Below the pieces are notes generated by a model, which ran no database searches, was not told the DNA's origin, and was given only the letters and a program-made list of their open reading frames with translations. The translations under genes were made by a program, and so were the position numbers. A DNA stretch of 64,000 nt from NCBI GenBank assembly GCA_945869465.1, contig CAMBPB010000003.1, positions 1 to 64,000 of the forward strand, in the 5' to 3' direction. The DNA is from Prosthecobacter debontii (GTDB lineage: Bacteria; Verrucomicrobiota; Verrucomicrobiia; Verrucomicrobiales; Akkermansiaceae). Below are positions 1-7,925 of the stretch, one piece after another. How positions within the stretch are numbered: position 1 is the stretch's first letter; every line of letters starts with the position of its first letter.

Positions 1-2124
1 GAGGCGTGTAGGGGGGGGGGGCGGAGCGGGCCGATCCTTGGACGACCTGGAGCGAGATGATCCAGCCACGCTTGAGAGGTTGCCACGGAAGGTGGCGATT
101 CCGGCGATGAGGAAGGAGAAACCGGCGAGAAAGAAGGCACCTTGGGGGCCGATGATTTTGGCGGCCGCCACGGCGACGATGCCGACGAGTGCGGCGGCGG
201 CGGCGATCCAGCGGGCGCGGGATTTTCCGTGGCGGATGATTTCCCCGGTGCCGGATTCGAGGCGCAGGCTGGCGGAGCGTTTCGCCTGGCGGCGGGTGAC
301 CAACCAGATGGTCGTCATCATCAAGAGGATGAATCCTAACAGTCCTCCGACGATCGAAGCGTGAGCGGCGTGGAAGCGGAAGAGGGGTTCGCCGCCGCGA
401 TTCCAGATGGATTCGAGGAATAACAGGAGGCCGCGGGTGTAGGCGAAGGCGAGCCCCGTGCCGAGGGCGCCGCCGAGGGTGACGACGACGAGGCCTTCCA
501 GCAAACGCCAGCGGAGGATTATTTTCGCGGGGATGCCGAGGGCGGCGAGCAGGCCGGACTCATGGTTGCGCTGCTCGACATTGAAGCGGAACAGCATGGC
601 GGTTAGAGCGACGGCGGCGAGAATGAGGAAAAACGACATGCTCAGGAACAGGCTGGCGATATCGACCGGAGAGGCGGCGGCGCGCAGGCTCTCGGAGCGG
701 AGGTCGCGGACTAGCAGGCCGGCGTCGGCGGGGGTGAGGGATTCGAGGATCTGCTTTTGGAGGCTGGGAACGGGAATATCCCCGCTTCGGATGCGCAGAG
801 AGGTGGCATTACCCCAGCGGTTGCTCCACATGGCGCGGGCGGCGGAATAGGTGATGAAGGCTTTCGGCGTGCCGCGATGATCGTCCCAGTAAGTTTCGTC
901 CTTCGGACGGATCCGGGAGAGGTCGAGCGGCAGGCCGGGTGTCCAGTCAGCCGAGTTGTCGGCTTCCGCGATGCCGGGGAAATCGGGCATCCAGAGTTTG
1001 TCGGCGGCGGCACCTTCTAGCTGGACGATGCGGTGGACGGTAAAGGCGGAGGATTGTTCGACGAGTTGGTTGCCGCCGCCCAGAGTGAAGTATTTCAGCG
1101 TGACGGTGTCGCCGGGTTTTGCGGTCAGGTCTTCCGCTTCCCAGGAGTTGAGGACGATTTGGTTAGGAGCGAGATCGCCTGGCAGGAAGGAAACTGTGGC
1201 GGGGTCGATGCCGGTGACCATCGAATAGGGAGTTTCCCGACCGTTGGCGGCGATGGTGTTGGCGAGGTAGGTGACGACCGGGCGGGCGTCGGGGAGGAGG
1301 GCGCGGAGTTTCGACTCGATGACTGGAGGGAGGAAGATGCGGTCGGTGCGGATCTCGGTGACGGAGGAAAGCGGGACATCCTTTAGAGAGAGACCGTAAT
1401 CGGCAAGCTGCGCGGATTTCCGGATGAGAGCGGTGGCCTCGGAGGTGGAGATCGGGTTTTGAAAGAGGAGCAGGTTGGCGCGGTCGCTGCGTTCGATGGC
1501 GGCGGCGAGACGTTCGATGGGCAGGAAGATGGCGGGCGCGGGGAGTTGGGTGGCTTCGAGGTTGAAGCGGCCCATGGCGTCGTCGTCGCGGATTTCTGCG
1601 ACGGTGCCGCGGAGGGTGATGAGCTCCTCGGGTTCGCCGGAAAGCGGGGCGTCACGCGAGGCGAGTCCGGGTTTGCCGAGGCGGATGACGACGGTATCGC
1701 CGGGTGAGAGGTCGAGGGTGCGGGCGAGTTCGCGGTTGATGGCCCACGAGCGTTCGTCGAGGGTGGGCGGAGTGGTGCTGCCGGGCGCGAAGTTCCAGAA
1801 GGCTGGGGTGATGCCGAAGAGGTTGACCTGGCCGGTCGAGCGGCCGGAGGGGGTATCGACCTGGCTGCGGAGTTGGAGGACGGGAGCAGTGTTAGGGAGG
1901 TCGTTGGCGAGGCTGGCGCGGAAGAAATTTTCACCGCCTGCCAAAACGAGGGTGGTGCGGCCGGCGCGCTGTTCGGCGATCCGGCGGAGGGTGGATTTGA
2001 CCGAATCGCCGGAGAACAGCGCGCCTAACAAAACCATCGCGCCGAGAGCCGAGCCGAGCAGGACGCCGAAATAGGCGCTGCGGTAGTGGCGGAGACCGCG
2101 GAGGATGAAGAACCTGGAGGTCAT
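1..2124 (-). CDS. FtsX-like ABC transporter permease (partial, 3' end beyond window)
   Basis: The reverse frame is open for 708 codons from the ATG at 2124 to the window edge, so the C-terminus is missing. The N-terminus (RGLRHYRSAYFGVLLGSALG) is the first membrane helix. A long extracytoplasmic region of about 450 residues follows, then a helix block (about residues 490-600) with the FtsX-type pattern: a helix, a loop with FNVEQRNHESGLLAALGIP, and further helices. This is the architecture of MacB/LolC-type permeases, which act mechanically with a cytoplasmic ATPase on lipoproteins, lipids or peptides. It starts 13 bp after the stop of the ABC ATPase gene, so it is almost certainly that ATPase's partner. 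The last residues are read through a G11 run at 11-21, so the frame at the edge is less secure. Confidence 0.82.
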   Translation of the reverse strand, partial: MTSRFFILRGLRHYRSAYFGVLLGSALGAMVLLGALFSGDSVKSTLRRIAEQRAGRTTLVLAGGENFFRASLANDLPNTAPVLQLRSQVDTPSGRSTGQVNLFGITPAFWNFAPGSTTPPTLDERSWAINRELARTLDLSPGDTVVIRLGKPGLASRDAPLSGEPEELITLRGTVAEIRDDDAMGRFNLEATQLPAPAIFLPIERLAAAIERSDRANLLLFQNPISTSEATALIRKSAQLADYGLSLKDVPLSSVTEIRTDRIFLPPVIESKLRALLPDARPVVTYLANTIAANGRETPYSMVTGIDPATVSFLPGDLAPNQIVLNSWEAEDLTAKPGDTVTLKYFTLGGGNQLVEQSSAFTVHRIVQLEGAAADKLWMPDFPGIAEADNSADWTPGLPLDLSRIRPKDETYWDDHRGTPKAFITYSAARAMWSNRWGNATSLRIRSGDIPVPSLQKQILESLTPADAGLLVRDLRSESLRAAASPVDIASLFLSMSFFLILAAVALTAMLFRFNVEQRNHESGLLAALGIPAKIILRWRLLEGLVVVTLGGALGTGLAFAYTRGLLLFLESIWNRGGEPLFRFHAAHASIVGGLLGFILLMMTTIWLVTRRQAKRSASLRLESGTGEIIRHGKSRARWIAAAAALVGIVAVAAAKIIGPQGAFFLAGFSFLIAGIATFRGNLSSVAGSSRSRSSKDRPAPPPPPTRL

Positions 2125-2126
2125 GG

Positions 2127-2154
2127 GTGCCGAGCGATCATTGATCAGTGATCA
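2127..2154. repeat. Heptamer repeat (GTGCCGA + three xxGATCA units)
   Basis: Four consecutive 7-bp units read GTGCCGA, GCGATCA, TTGATCA, GTGATCA on the plus strand. They fill the spacer between the ABC ATPase and the permease and run into the last codons of the ATPase gene. The same design recurs at 4625-4652. Confidence 0.75.
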
Positions 2155-2824
2155 GAGGTTGGAGTTTGCCAGCCCGGAGTTCGAAGGTTTTGGACATGCG
2201 GCGGGCCAGGGCGGGGTTGTGGGTGACGACGATAAGGGTGACGCCCTGGGTGCAGTTGAGGTCGAGGAGAAGGTCGGCGATGGTGTCGGTGGAGGCGGGA
2301 TCGAGGGAACCGGTGGGTTCGTCGGCGAGGATGAGTTTGGGTTGGTTGATGAGGGCGCGGGCGACGGCGGCGCGGAGTTTTTCGCCGCCGGAAAGTTGCC
2401 AGGGCAGGTGGTCGAGTCGATCCGTCAGGCCGACGGTTTTGAGCAGTCCGAGGGCGCGTTGTTCGGTATCGGCGGCGGGTTCCAGCCAGTCGCCGGCGAG
2501 GCGGGGGACGAGCACGTTTTCGAGCACGGTGAGTTGGGGCAGCAGGTGCTGCTGTTGGAAAATGAAACCGAGCGAGTGGTTGCGAAAGTTGGCGGCCTGT
2601 TCTTCGGTGAATGAGGCAATGTCTTGATCGCCGATTTTGATGGAACCGGACGTCGGGCGATCCAGGGCACCGAGGAGGTTGAGAAGCGTGGATTTCCCAC
2701 AACCGGAGGGGCCGACGATGGCGGCGGTTTCGCCAGCGGCGAGCGCGAGGTCGAGGTGATCGAGCACCCGGATGTCTTCGCCCGGGGTTGCGAAGGTTTT
2801 GGAGAGTTGGCGGACGTTGATCAT
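2138..2824 (-). CDS. ABC transporter ATP-binding protein (LolD/MacB type)
   Basis: This 228-residue ABC ATPase powers the neighbouring FtsX-like permease by ATP hydrolysis at the inner membrane. Walker A is GPSGCGKST near residues 39-47, the Q-loop lies in IFQQQHLLPQLTVLENV, the signature is LSGGE near 144, and Walker B is LILADEPTGSLD with the downstream switch histidine in VVTHNP. Size and motifs match the LolD/MacB/FtsE group. The ATG overlaps the stop of the ligase gene upstream by 4 bp (2821-2824), which implies translational coupling. The C-terminal residues (LITDQ) are encoded by the heptamer repeat at 2127-2154. The substrate cannot be read from the ATPase. Confidence 0.9.
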   Translation of the reverse strand: MINVRQLSKTFATPGEDIRVLDHLDLALAAGETAAIVGPSGCGKSTLLNLLGALDRPTSGSIKIGDQDIASFTEEQAANFRNHSLGFIFQQQHLLPQLTVLENVLVPRLAGDWLEPAADTEQRALGLLKTVGLTDRLDHLPWQLSGGEKLRAAVARALINQPKLILADEPTGSLDPASTDTIADLLLDLNCTQGVTLIVVTHNPALARRMSKTFELRAGKLQPLITDQ

Positions 2825-4035
2825 CGGAGAATATTCCAGCGTTTGGCTTTGACGTCGAAGGTGGGTAGGGTGCCGGGAGTGACGGCGGCTACGGGGATGC
2901 GGAGGCTGAAGGAGGAGCGGAGTTTCTGCGCGAGGGCGGCGGCGGTGTGCTCGGGAGCTTCGACAGTTAGACGGAGTTCGGCGAGGGCCGGGCGCTGGTC
3001 GATTTCCACCTGATACTCGGCAATGTTAGAAAACGAGCGGACGATCGAGTCGATCGAGCTCGGGTGGATGTTGATGCCGCGGATGACGACCATGTCGTCG
3101 GTGCGGCTGAGCACTCCGCCGCGGAGAGCGAAATGGCCGGGTTCCGCAGTGGCGACGGGTCGGACCAGATCGCCGGTGCGGTAGCGTAGCAGGGGAGAGC
3201 CATGGCGGCCGAGGGTGGTGAGGACGAGTTCGCCGGTTTCGCCTTCGGAAACGGGTGTGCCGGTGGCGGGATCGATGACTTCGCACAAGTAGGAGGCATG
3301 CCGGAGCAGGAGCAAATCGGGATCCGTTTCCGAGCTAACGGAAATCGGGCCGATCTCGGTCATGCCGTGGTGGTCGTAAACGCGGGCCTGCCAGGCGCTC
3401 TCGATGCGGTTGCGGACTTCGGGGATGCTGCCGCCGGGTTCGCCACAGACGATGATTTTGGTGACGCCAAGCGAGGAGACCGGGAGTTTGATTTTCTCGC
3501 CCACCTCGGCAAGGCGCAGGGCGTAGGTCGGAGTGCAGCAGACGATGGAAGACTGGCTGCGTAACATGAGGTGGAGTCGGTTTTCCGACGAGAGTCCGCC
3601 GCCGGGGACGGCGCGAACACCCATGCGGGTGGCGGCTTCGAAGCCGGCCCAGAAGCCGAGGAAGGGACCGAAGGAAAACGGGAAGAAGGCGGTATCGCCG
3701 GGGTTCACGCCGGCGCCGCGCCAGACCCATTCCCAATTATCGAGGATCCACGACCAGCCGGCGGGATCATCGAGCCAGATGAGCGGCTTGCCGCGGGTAC
3801 CGCTGGTCTGGTGGAAGCGGTGGTAGCTGGCGAGGGGGAATGAACGATGGCTGCCGTAGGGAGGGTGCCGCTGGTGGTCGGCGGCGAGCTCCTCATTGGT
3901 GGTGAAGGGGACCTTGTTGGTGAAGTCGGCAAGGCTGGTGAATTCGGGGAGGGTGCCAAATTTATGATGATAAAAGGCGTTCGCCGGAAGGATGGCCGCG
4001 AGAAGCTGGTTGAGGGATTCGAGCTGCGAAGGCAT
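2821..4035 (-). CDS. Phenylacetate-CoA ligase-like AMP-forming acyl ligase
   Basis: This 404-residue member of the adenylate-forming family activates a carboxylic acid as acyl-AMP and usually transfers it to CoA. The P-loop-like motif is HQTSGTRGKP near residues 74-83, the aromatic/ATP region is YDHHGMTEIGP, and the hinge region is YRTGDLV. The C-terminal lid has the PaaK-type segment RTDDMVVIRGINIHPSSID. The length is close to PaaK relatives (about 430). It sits between a small membrane protein (28 bp upstream) and the ABC ATPase (4-bp overlap), in one operon with a thioesterase, so it may activate an acyl or aryl group for an exported product. The substrate is unknown, and a genuine phenylacetate pathway is not visible here. 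Confidence 0.82.
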   Translation of the reverse strand: MPSQLESLNQLLAAILPANAFYHHKFGTLPEFTSLADFTNKVPFTTNEELAADHQRHPPYGSHRSFPLASYHRFHQTSGTRGKPLIWLDDPAGWSWILDNWEWVWRGAGVNPGDTAFFPFSFGPFLGFWAGFEAATRMGVRAVPGGGLSSENRLHLMLRSQSSIVCCTPTYALRLAEVGEKIKLPVSSLGVTKIIVCGEPGGSIPEVRNRIESAWQARVYDHHGMTEIGPISVSSETDPDLLLLRHASYLCEVIDPATGTPVSEGETGELVLTTLGRHGSPLLRYRTGDLVRPVATAEPGHFALRGGVLSRTDDMVVIRGINIHPSSIDSIVRSFSNIAEYQVEIDQRPALAELRLTVEAPEHTAAALAQKLRSSFSLRIPVAAVTPGTLPTFDVKAKRWNILR

Positions 4036-4063
4036 CGGTCTAATGAGTCCTAGCGGACTGATG

Positions 4064-4615
4064 TTAGCGTTCCAGCACGCTGGCTCGGGCCTTTTGCGGC
4101 GGCGTTGGAGCGCTCCCCGGTTTGAATTTGGTGACCATGAATCCGCCGAGGGCGGCGAGCAGGATGCCGAGGATGAACGGGATGGGGATGGCGGAGAAGC
4201 CGCCTTTGGGCGGGTGCATGGCGATTCCGACGATGGCGTTCACGATCGGGGCGCCGGCGAAGATGATGGACATGACCGAAATGGCGACGACGGCCGGGTT
4301 CATGCCGGATTTCGCGCCGGAGGCCATGGCGAGAAGCACGAAGAAGGCACCGATCGCCCCGAGGATGCCCGCGAAGAGTGAGATCCACATGCCTTTGGGC
4401 GGCATGGCCCAGTTCATGTTCTTCGACATCAGGAGGATCACCAGCGGGGCCAGCACGGCAGTTAGAAAATAGGCGATGCCGACGAAGAGGAAGGCCTTGT
4501 AGCGGCCCAGTTCCTTGTCGGCCATGGCGACCTGACCTTGATGGAGGAAGATGCCGTAGAGGCCCCAACAGGCGACGGTGACGAGGGCAAGATAGAACCA
4601 ATTCATAGATTTCAT
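4064..4615 (-). CDS. Small multi-spanning membrane protein, DMT/EamA half-size type
   Basis: This 183-residue very hydrophobic protein has five likely membrane helices. The first is NWFYLALVTVACWGLYGIF, and others lie around residues 42-62, 74-95, 105-127 and 146-163. The repeated small-residue helices resemble half of a drug/metabolite transporter (EamA) fold. The tail after FMVTKFKPG is charged and proline-rich. An alternative ATG two codons in (4609) would give nearly the same product. It lies 20 bp downstream of the thioesterase gene and 28 bp upstream of the ligase gene, within the operon, and may move a substrate or product of that pathway. No specific function can be assigned. Confidence 0.72.
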   Translation of the reverse strand: MKSMNWFYLALVTVACWGLYGIFLHQGQVAMADKELGRYKAFLFVGIAYFLTAVLAPLVILLMSKNMNWAMPPKGMWISLFAGILGAIGAFFVLLAMASGAKSGMNPAVVAISVMSIIFAGAPIVNAIVGIAMHPPKGGFSAIPIPFILGILLAALGGFMVTKFKPGSAPTPPQKARASVLER

Positions 4616-4624
4616 TTTGAGGAA

Positions 4625-4652
4625 GTGCCGAGTGATCAGTGACCAGCGATCA
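4625..4652. repeat. Heptamer repeat (GTGCCGA + three variants of xxGATCA)
   Basis: Units GTGCCGA, GTGATCA, GTGACCA, GCGATCA follow each other exactly on the plus strand, overlapping the 3' end of the thioesterase gene. The order begins with the same GTGCCGA unit as the copy at 2127-2154. Confidence 0.75.
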
Positions 4653-5061
4653 ATGTGGAGAGCTTTTGTGCGAGAGCTGGGGGGAGGGGGACGGCTTTGA
4701 TGCCTGCGGGGGTGATGGCGACATGGGCGGCGGCGATGGAGCCTTCGGCGATCAGGGTGTCATCGCGGGTGATTTCGAAGCGGTAGCGCACGGAGCGGGT
4801 GCGGACTTCGGCGATGAAGAGACGGATGGTTAGAAGGTCGCCGAAGCGGGCGGGGGCGCGGTAGTCGCAGGCGGCATTGACGCGAGGCCAGCCGGTTTCC
4901 AGGCCGTCGAGCATGCCGTGGAGTTCGTGGTCGAGGCTGCGAACGAAGGCGTGCTCGCAGGTTTCCATGAAGCGGAAGAAGTTCGAAAAATGGACGATGC
5001 CCGCCATGTCGGTTTCATAGAACTCGACGTGACGTTGGATTTCGAAGGCGGGCTTGCTCAT
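4636..5061 (-). CDS. 4-hydroxybenzoyl-CoA thioesterase-family (hotdog) acyl-CoA thioesterase
   Basis: This 141-residue single hotdog domain begins MSKPAFEIQRHVEFYETDMA. The segment VEFYETDMAGIVHFSNFFRFMETCEHAF contains the 4HBT/YbgC pattern with the catalytic aspartate (TDMAGIVHFSN). Such enzymes hydrolyse acyl- or aroyl-CoA thioesters in the cytoplasm. The open frame runs further upstream to 5136, but those 25 codons are not family-like, and the ATG at 5061 places the conserved strand at the expected position. It is the first gene of the five-gene minus-strand operon ending in the ABC permease. Its C-terminal residues are encoded in a heptamer repeat. Confidence 0.85.
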   Translation of the reverse strand: MSKPAFEIQRHVEFYETDMAGIVHFSNFFRFMETCEHAFVRSLDHELHGMLDGLETGWPRVNAACDYRAPARFGDLLTIRLFIAEVRTRSVRYRFEITRDDTLIAEGSIAAAHVAITPAGIKAVPLPPALAQKLSTLIAGH

Positions 5062-5265
5062 GAGAGTCGGGAATTGGCGAGGGCTGGGAGTTGCTCGCGC
5101 ATGTCTTGGACATGCTAGGGGATTGATCGGCGGCAAAGCGATCCTTTTTCACGAAGCGCTTGAGGATTGGCCAAACCTCGAAGACGGCTGTTTCCAACGC
5201 ACGTTTGGCCGATTATGATGGAAGGAAATGGAATGGCTGCGTGGCGGATGGCTGCGGTTTAAGTG

Positions 5266-6495
5266 TTACGGGGCGAGGATTTTCAGGATCGCGAAGAGTG
5301 CGGCGGCGATCAGGATGGCAAGCGAGGCGGCACCGGCGATGCGGTCGGTGAGGGTGGAACCGGGGCGGTTCGGCGAGGCGGATTTCGGGAAAACGATCGC
5401 GGCATAGAGCATGCCGGCGAACATGCCTCCCAAGTGGGCGGCGTTGTCGATGAAACGGTAACCGATGACTCCGATGAGGCCGGTGAGCAACACGCCGGCA
5501 AGCAGGCGGCGTCTGGCCTTGAGTGGGACCAGGCGGCCGTGCAGGGATTCAAACACCAGCAGGAATCCAAGCCATCCCATCAGGCCGCCGGAGGCGCCGA
5601 CCGAAGTCGCCTGCAGGAAGCGGGCCGACGCTTCGCCGCCGACGCAGGCGGAAAACAGGAACACGAGAGGCAGGTGCGGCCAGCGTGCGAAGACCTCCAG
5701 GCGTTTGCCCAGATAGGCCAAGGCGGCCGCGTTCATCAGGAAGTGAATCAGATTGCCGTGCAGGAATGCGGAGGTTAGAACCCGCCACCATTCGCCGTCG
5801 TTCAAATAACGATTCTTCACCAAACCTGCCGCGGAGATGCCATCGCCGGGCATCCACTGCGCCAGACCGACCAATCCGATCAAGCAGAGAAACAGGCGGG
5901 TCACCGGGGCTTTCTGCCATTCCAACCAGGTTTCGAAACGCAGCAAGGGCAAGGCGTCGGCGAGTTCCCCCTCGCTCCAGCGACCGAGTTCGCCGAAACG
6001 TTTGCGTGCCTGGTACCACGGGATGAACGCGAACATGAGCAGCATCAGCAGGGCGATGCCCATCGACATCGAGCTGAGCATGGCACGCAACGCGAAATCC
6101 AATCGATCCGCGGGCGCGGCGATGCGCGGGGCAAACGTCCATCCCTGATAGAGCGTGTAACCGGCGAGTCCGACGATTAGATAGCCGAACCAGCGGAGTT
6201 TTCCGATCGCGTCCAACAGATCTCCGGCGGCGCGGCGTTTGCGCGAGGCCAGCACGGCAGCGGCGGCACCTGGCACCTCCTCGGGCAGGATCATGTGTTC
6301 GTGCTCCGGCGTCCATGCCAGCACCACGCCGGCGTCGGTGTCCGCGCGGATGGCGGAAATCAGCGTGGCAGGCGAGTCACAGGGGAGGATCCTGCCTTTG
6401 ATGTCCACCCAGCCCCAGCCAATCGGGGCGATTGGGAATGCATCATCGCGTGCCCAGACTGGCACGTCTTGATCTTCGCGGGCGGCTTCCGTCAC
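5266..6495 (-). CDS. Rhomboid family intramembrane serine protease with N-terminal cytoplasmic domain
   Basis: This 409-residue protein has a soluble N-terminal domain of about 110 residues (PIGWGWVDIKGRILPCDSPA onward), two extra helices, then a rhomboid core. Core signatures are GEWWRVLTSAFLHGNLIHFLMN (helix 2 with its HxxxN pattern), VGASGGLMGWLG with the nucleophilic serine in GASGG, and DNAAHLGGMFAGML with the catalytic histidine. Both dyad residues are present, so it should cleave transmembrane substrates within the inner membrane. It stands alone, 12 bp upstream of nothing coupled (secG starts beyond). A second rhomboid with a different N-terminal domain lies at 60892-61794. The substrates are unknown. 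Confidence 0.88.
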   Translation of the reverse strand: MTEAAREDQDVPVWARDDAFPIAPIGWGWVDIKGRILPCDSPATLISAIRADTDAGVVLAWTPEHEHMILPEEVPGAAAAVLASRKRRAAGDLLDAIGKLRWFGYLIVGLAGYTLYQGWTFAPRIAAPADRLDFALRAMLSSMSMGIALLMLLMFAFIPWYQARKRFGELGRWSEGELADALPLLRFETWLEWQKAPVTRLFLCLIGLVGLAQWMPGDGISAAGLVKNRYLNDGEWWRVLTSAFLHGNLIHFLMNAAALAYLGKRLEVFARWPHLPLVFLFSACVGGEASARFLQATSVGASGGLMGWLGFLLVFESLHGRLVPLKARRRLLAGVLLTGLIGVIGYRFIDNAAHLGGMFAGMLYAAIVFPKSASPNRPGSTLTDRIAGAASLAILIAAALFAILKILAP

Positions 6496-6507
6496 CCTTA
6501 GGGAGCG

Positions 6508-7008
6508 TCAAGGTTGGCCGGATTTTTCTTCCGGAGTGTCCGCCTTGACCGGCGGGGCTGGACTTGGATCCACCGGGGCTGGACTTGGAGTTTCCGGTTT
6601 GACGGGAGTTTCCGCCGGAGTGCTGTCGTCTCCGGGAAGTTCCTCGCTAAGAGACTTCGGTTTGACGGATTCCGCGTCGGGTGTGGCGGGCTCCGCCGTT
6701 TCCACTTTGGCAGCGGGAGTGGTGGGCTTGAGGTCGATTTTCTTGTTCTTGTGGCCGATCAGGACCGCCAGCGTCAGGGCAATGAGGAAAAACAGAGAAG
6801 CCAGGTAAACGGTGCCGCGCTGCAGGACGTTGGTGGTGCGGGCTCCGAAGACCTGGTCGGTCACGCCTGCTCCGAAAGCGGCACCCAAGCCTTCTTGTTT
6901 TGGGCGCTGCATCAAGATGAGTAAAATCATCAGGAGGCAGACGATAACGAAGATCACCAACAGGAGGTTGATGCTAATGGAGAGCCAGTCAATCGCAGCT
7001 AAATTCAT
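6508..7008 (-). CDS. secG: Preprotein translocase subunit SecG with long C-terminal tail
   Basis: This 166-residue protein begins MNLAAIDWLSISINLLLVIF. It has two membrane helices (residues about 8-30 and 62-82) joined by the diagnostic SecG loop MQRPKQEGLGAAFGAG, with DQVFGARTTNVLQRGT before helix 2. SecG is an auxiliary component of the SecYEG translocon. The first 82 residues match ordinary SecG length. The remaining ~80 residues are a Pro/Ala/Glu-rich, probably disordered extension (pairs of TPE, PAPVDPSPAPP). The frame is open back to 7140, but the ATG at 7008 is the only one placed correctly before helix 1. Confidence 0.92.
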   Translation of the reverse strand: MNLAAIDWLSISINLLLVIFVIVCLLMILLILMQRPKQEGLGAAFGAGVTDQVFGARTTNVLQRGTVYLASLFFLIALTLAVLIGHKNKKIDLKPTTPAAKVETAEPATPDAESVKPKSLSEELPGDDSTPAETPVKPETPSPAPVDPSPAPPVKADTPEEKSGQP

Positions 7009-7097
7009 GGGCGCGGGACTATGGGAGTCGGTTTCCACCTTGTAAAGCGGCGAGTTGCCGCAAATTTTGGGGAGGAAATCTCCTGCCGGCACAGAAT

Positions 7098-7125
7098 GGC
7101 CGGGCGGGAAAAATCCCACCCGGCC
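7098..7125 (-). terminator. GC-rich hairpin between hpf and secG
   Basis: Two 12-bp arms (GGCCGGGCGGGA and TCCCACCCGGCC, 11 of 12 paired) enclose an AAAA loop. The hairpin lies 21 bp after the stop of hpf. No long T-run follows on either strand, so it could be a terminator, an attenuator or an mRNA-stability hairpin. Confidence 0.5.
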
Positions 7126-7146
7126 GGTCTTTGGAATCACGCGGGA

Positions 7147-7743
7147 TCAGGAGTCGCCTTCCTTGATGTCGATCGCGGCGAAATCACCATCCTTGCGGCG
7201 GTAAATAATCGTCAGGCAACCGCGGCGGGCACTTTTGTAAAGCACGAAGGGGCGGTCGGAGAGTTCGAGCTGCATGATGGCATCCTCCTTGTACATGGTG
7301 CGGATGGCAAAATGGTCGGGATGGATGATGTAGGGCACGGGATCGACATCCGATCCTTCCGGATGGTCCAGGGCTTCCTCGGTGAAGTAGCGTTCGTCAA
7401 GGTGCCGAATCGACTCGTTGCGATGCGGGCGGTGCTTTTTCATCAGGCGCGTCTTGTGCTTGCGCATGCGACGGGCGATTTTTTCGATGGTCTCGTCGAG
7501 AGCGACATACATGTCCTTGCCCTCGGTGTGGGCCTCAATGGTGATGTGGTTGGCGCAAAAAAGGATAATTTCGGCGACATGCCGGTTTTTTTGGACGTCG
7601 AGGATGGCTTTTGCCTCAATGATCCGCGGATAGTCGAGATGGAGACTCTCGATTTTCCGGTGGGCGTGGTCACGGAGTGCATCAGTCACTTGCTCGTGCC
7701 TCACCGTGACGGTGATCGGCAGATTGACGTTGGCGGTTTGCAT
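7147..7743 (-). CDS. hpf: Ribosome hibernation-promoting factor, long form
   Basis: This 198-residue protein begins MQTANVNLPITVTVRHEQV. The N-terminal S30AE/YfiA domain (about residues 1-105) has the basic ribosome-binding helix KIARRMRKHKTRLMKKHRP. The C-terminal dimerisation domain (about 140-195) carries YIIHPDHFAIRTMYKEDAI and DRPFVLYKSARRGCLTIIYRRKDGDFAAI, the usual long-HPF signature. Long HPF stops translation in stationary phase by forming 100S ribosome dimers. The frame continues upstream to 7845, but the ATG at 7743 begins at the conserved first strand. A hairpin follows the stop codon, then secG. Confidence 0.93.
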   Translation of the reverse strand: MQTANVNLPITVTVRHEQVTDALRDHAHRKIESLHLDYPRIIEAKAILDVQKNRHVAEIILFCANHITIEAHTEGKDMYVALDETIEKIARRMRKHKTRLMKKHRPHRNESIRHLDERYFTEEALDHPEGSDVDPVPYIIHPDHFAIRTMYKEDAIMQLELSDRPFVLYKSARRGCLTIIYRRKDGDFAAIDIKEGDS

Positions 7744-7925
7744 GGTGTTGGTGGTTTGGTTTGGGTGAATGGATTGCAGGTTCAATTGCTCTATCCGTCG
7801 TACATGATGAACGAGAATCGGGATGAACGCCACGTTCTTTCTCAAAAAAGCTCAGCTTTTTTGCCAAGGTGGATTGTCAGCGGACCTAGTTGGATTGGTG
7901 CCGCCAAAGGCGTCGTCCTGCGCCC

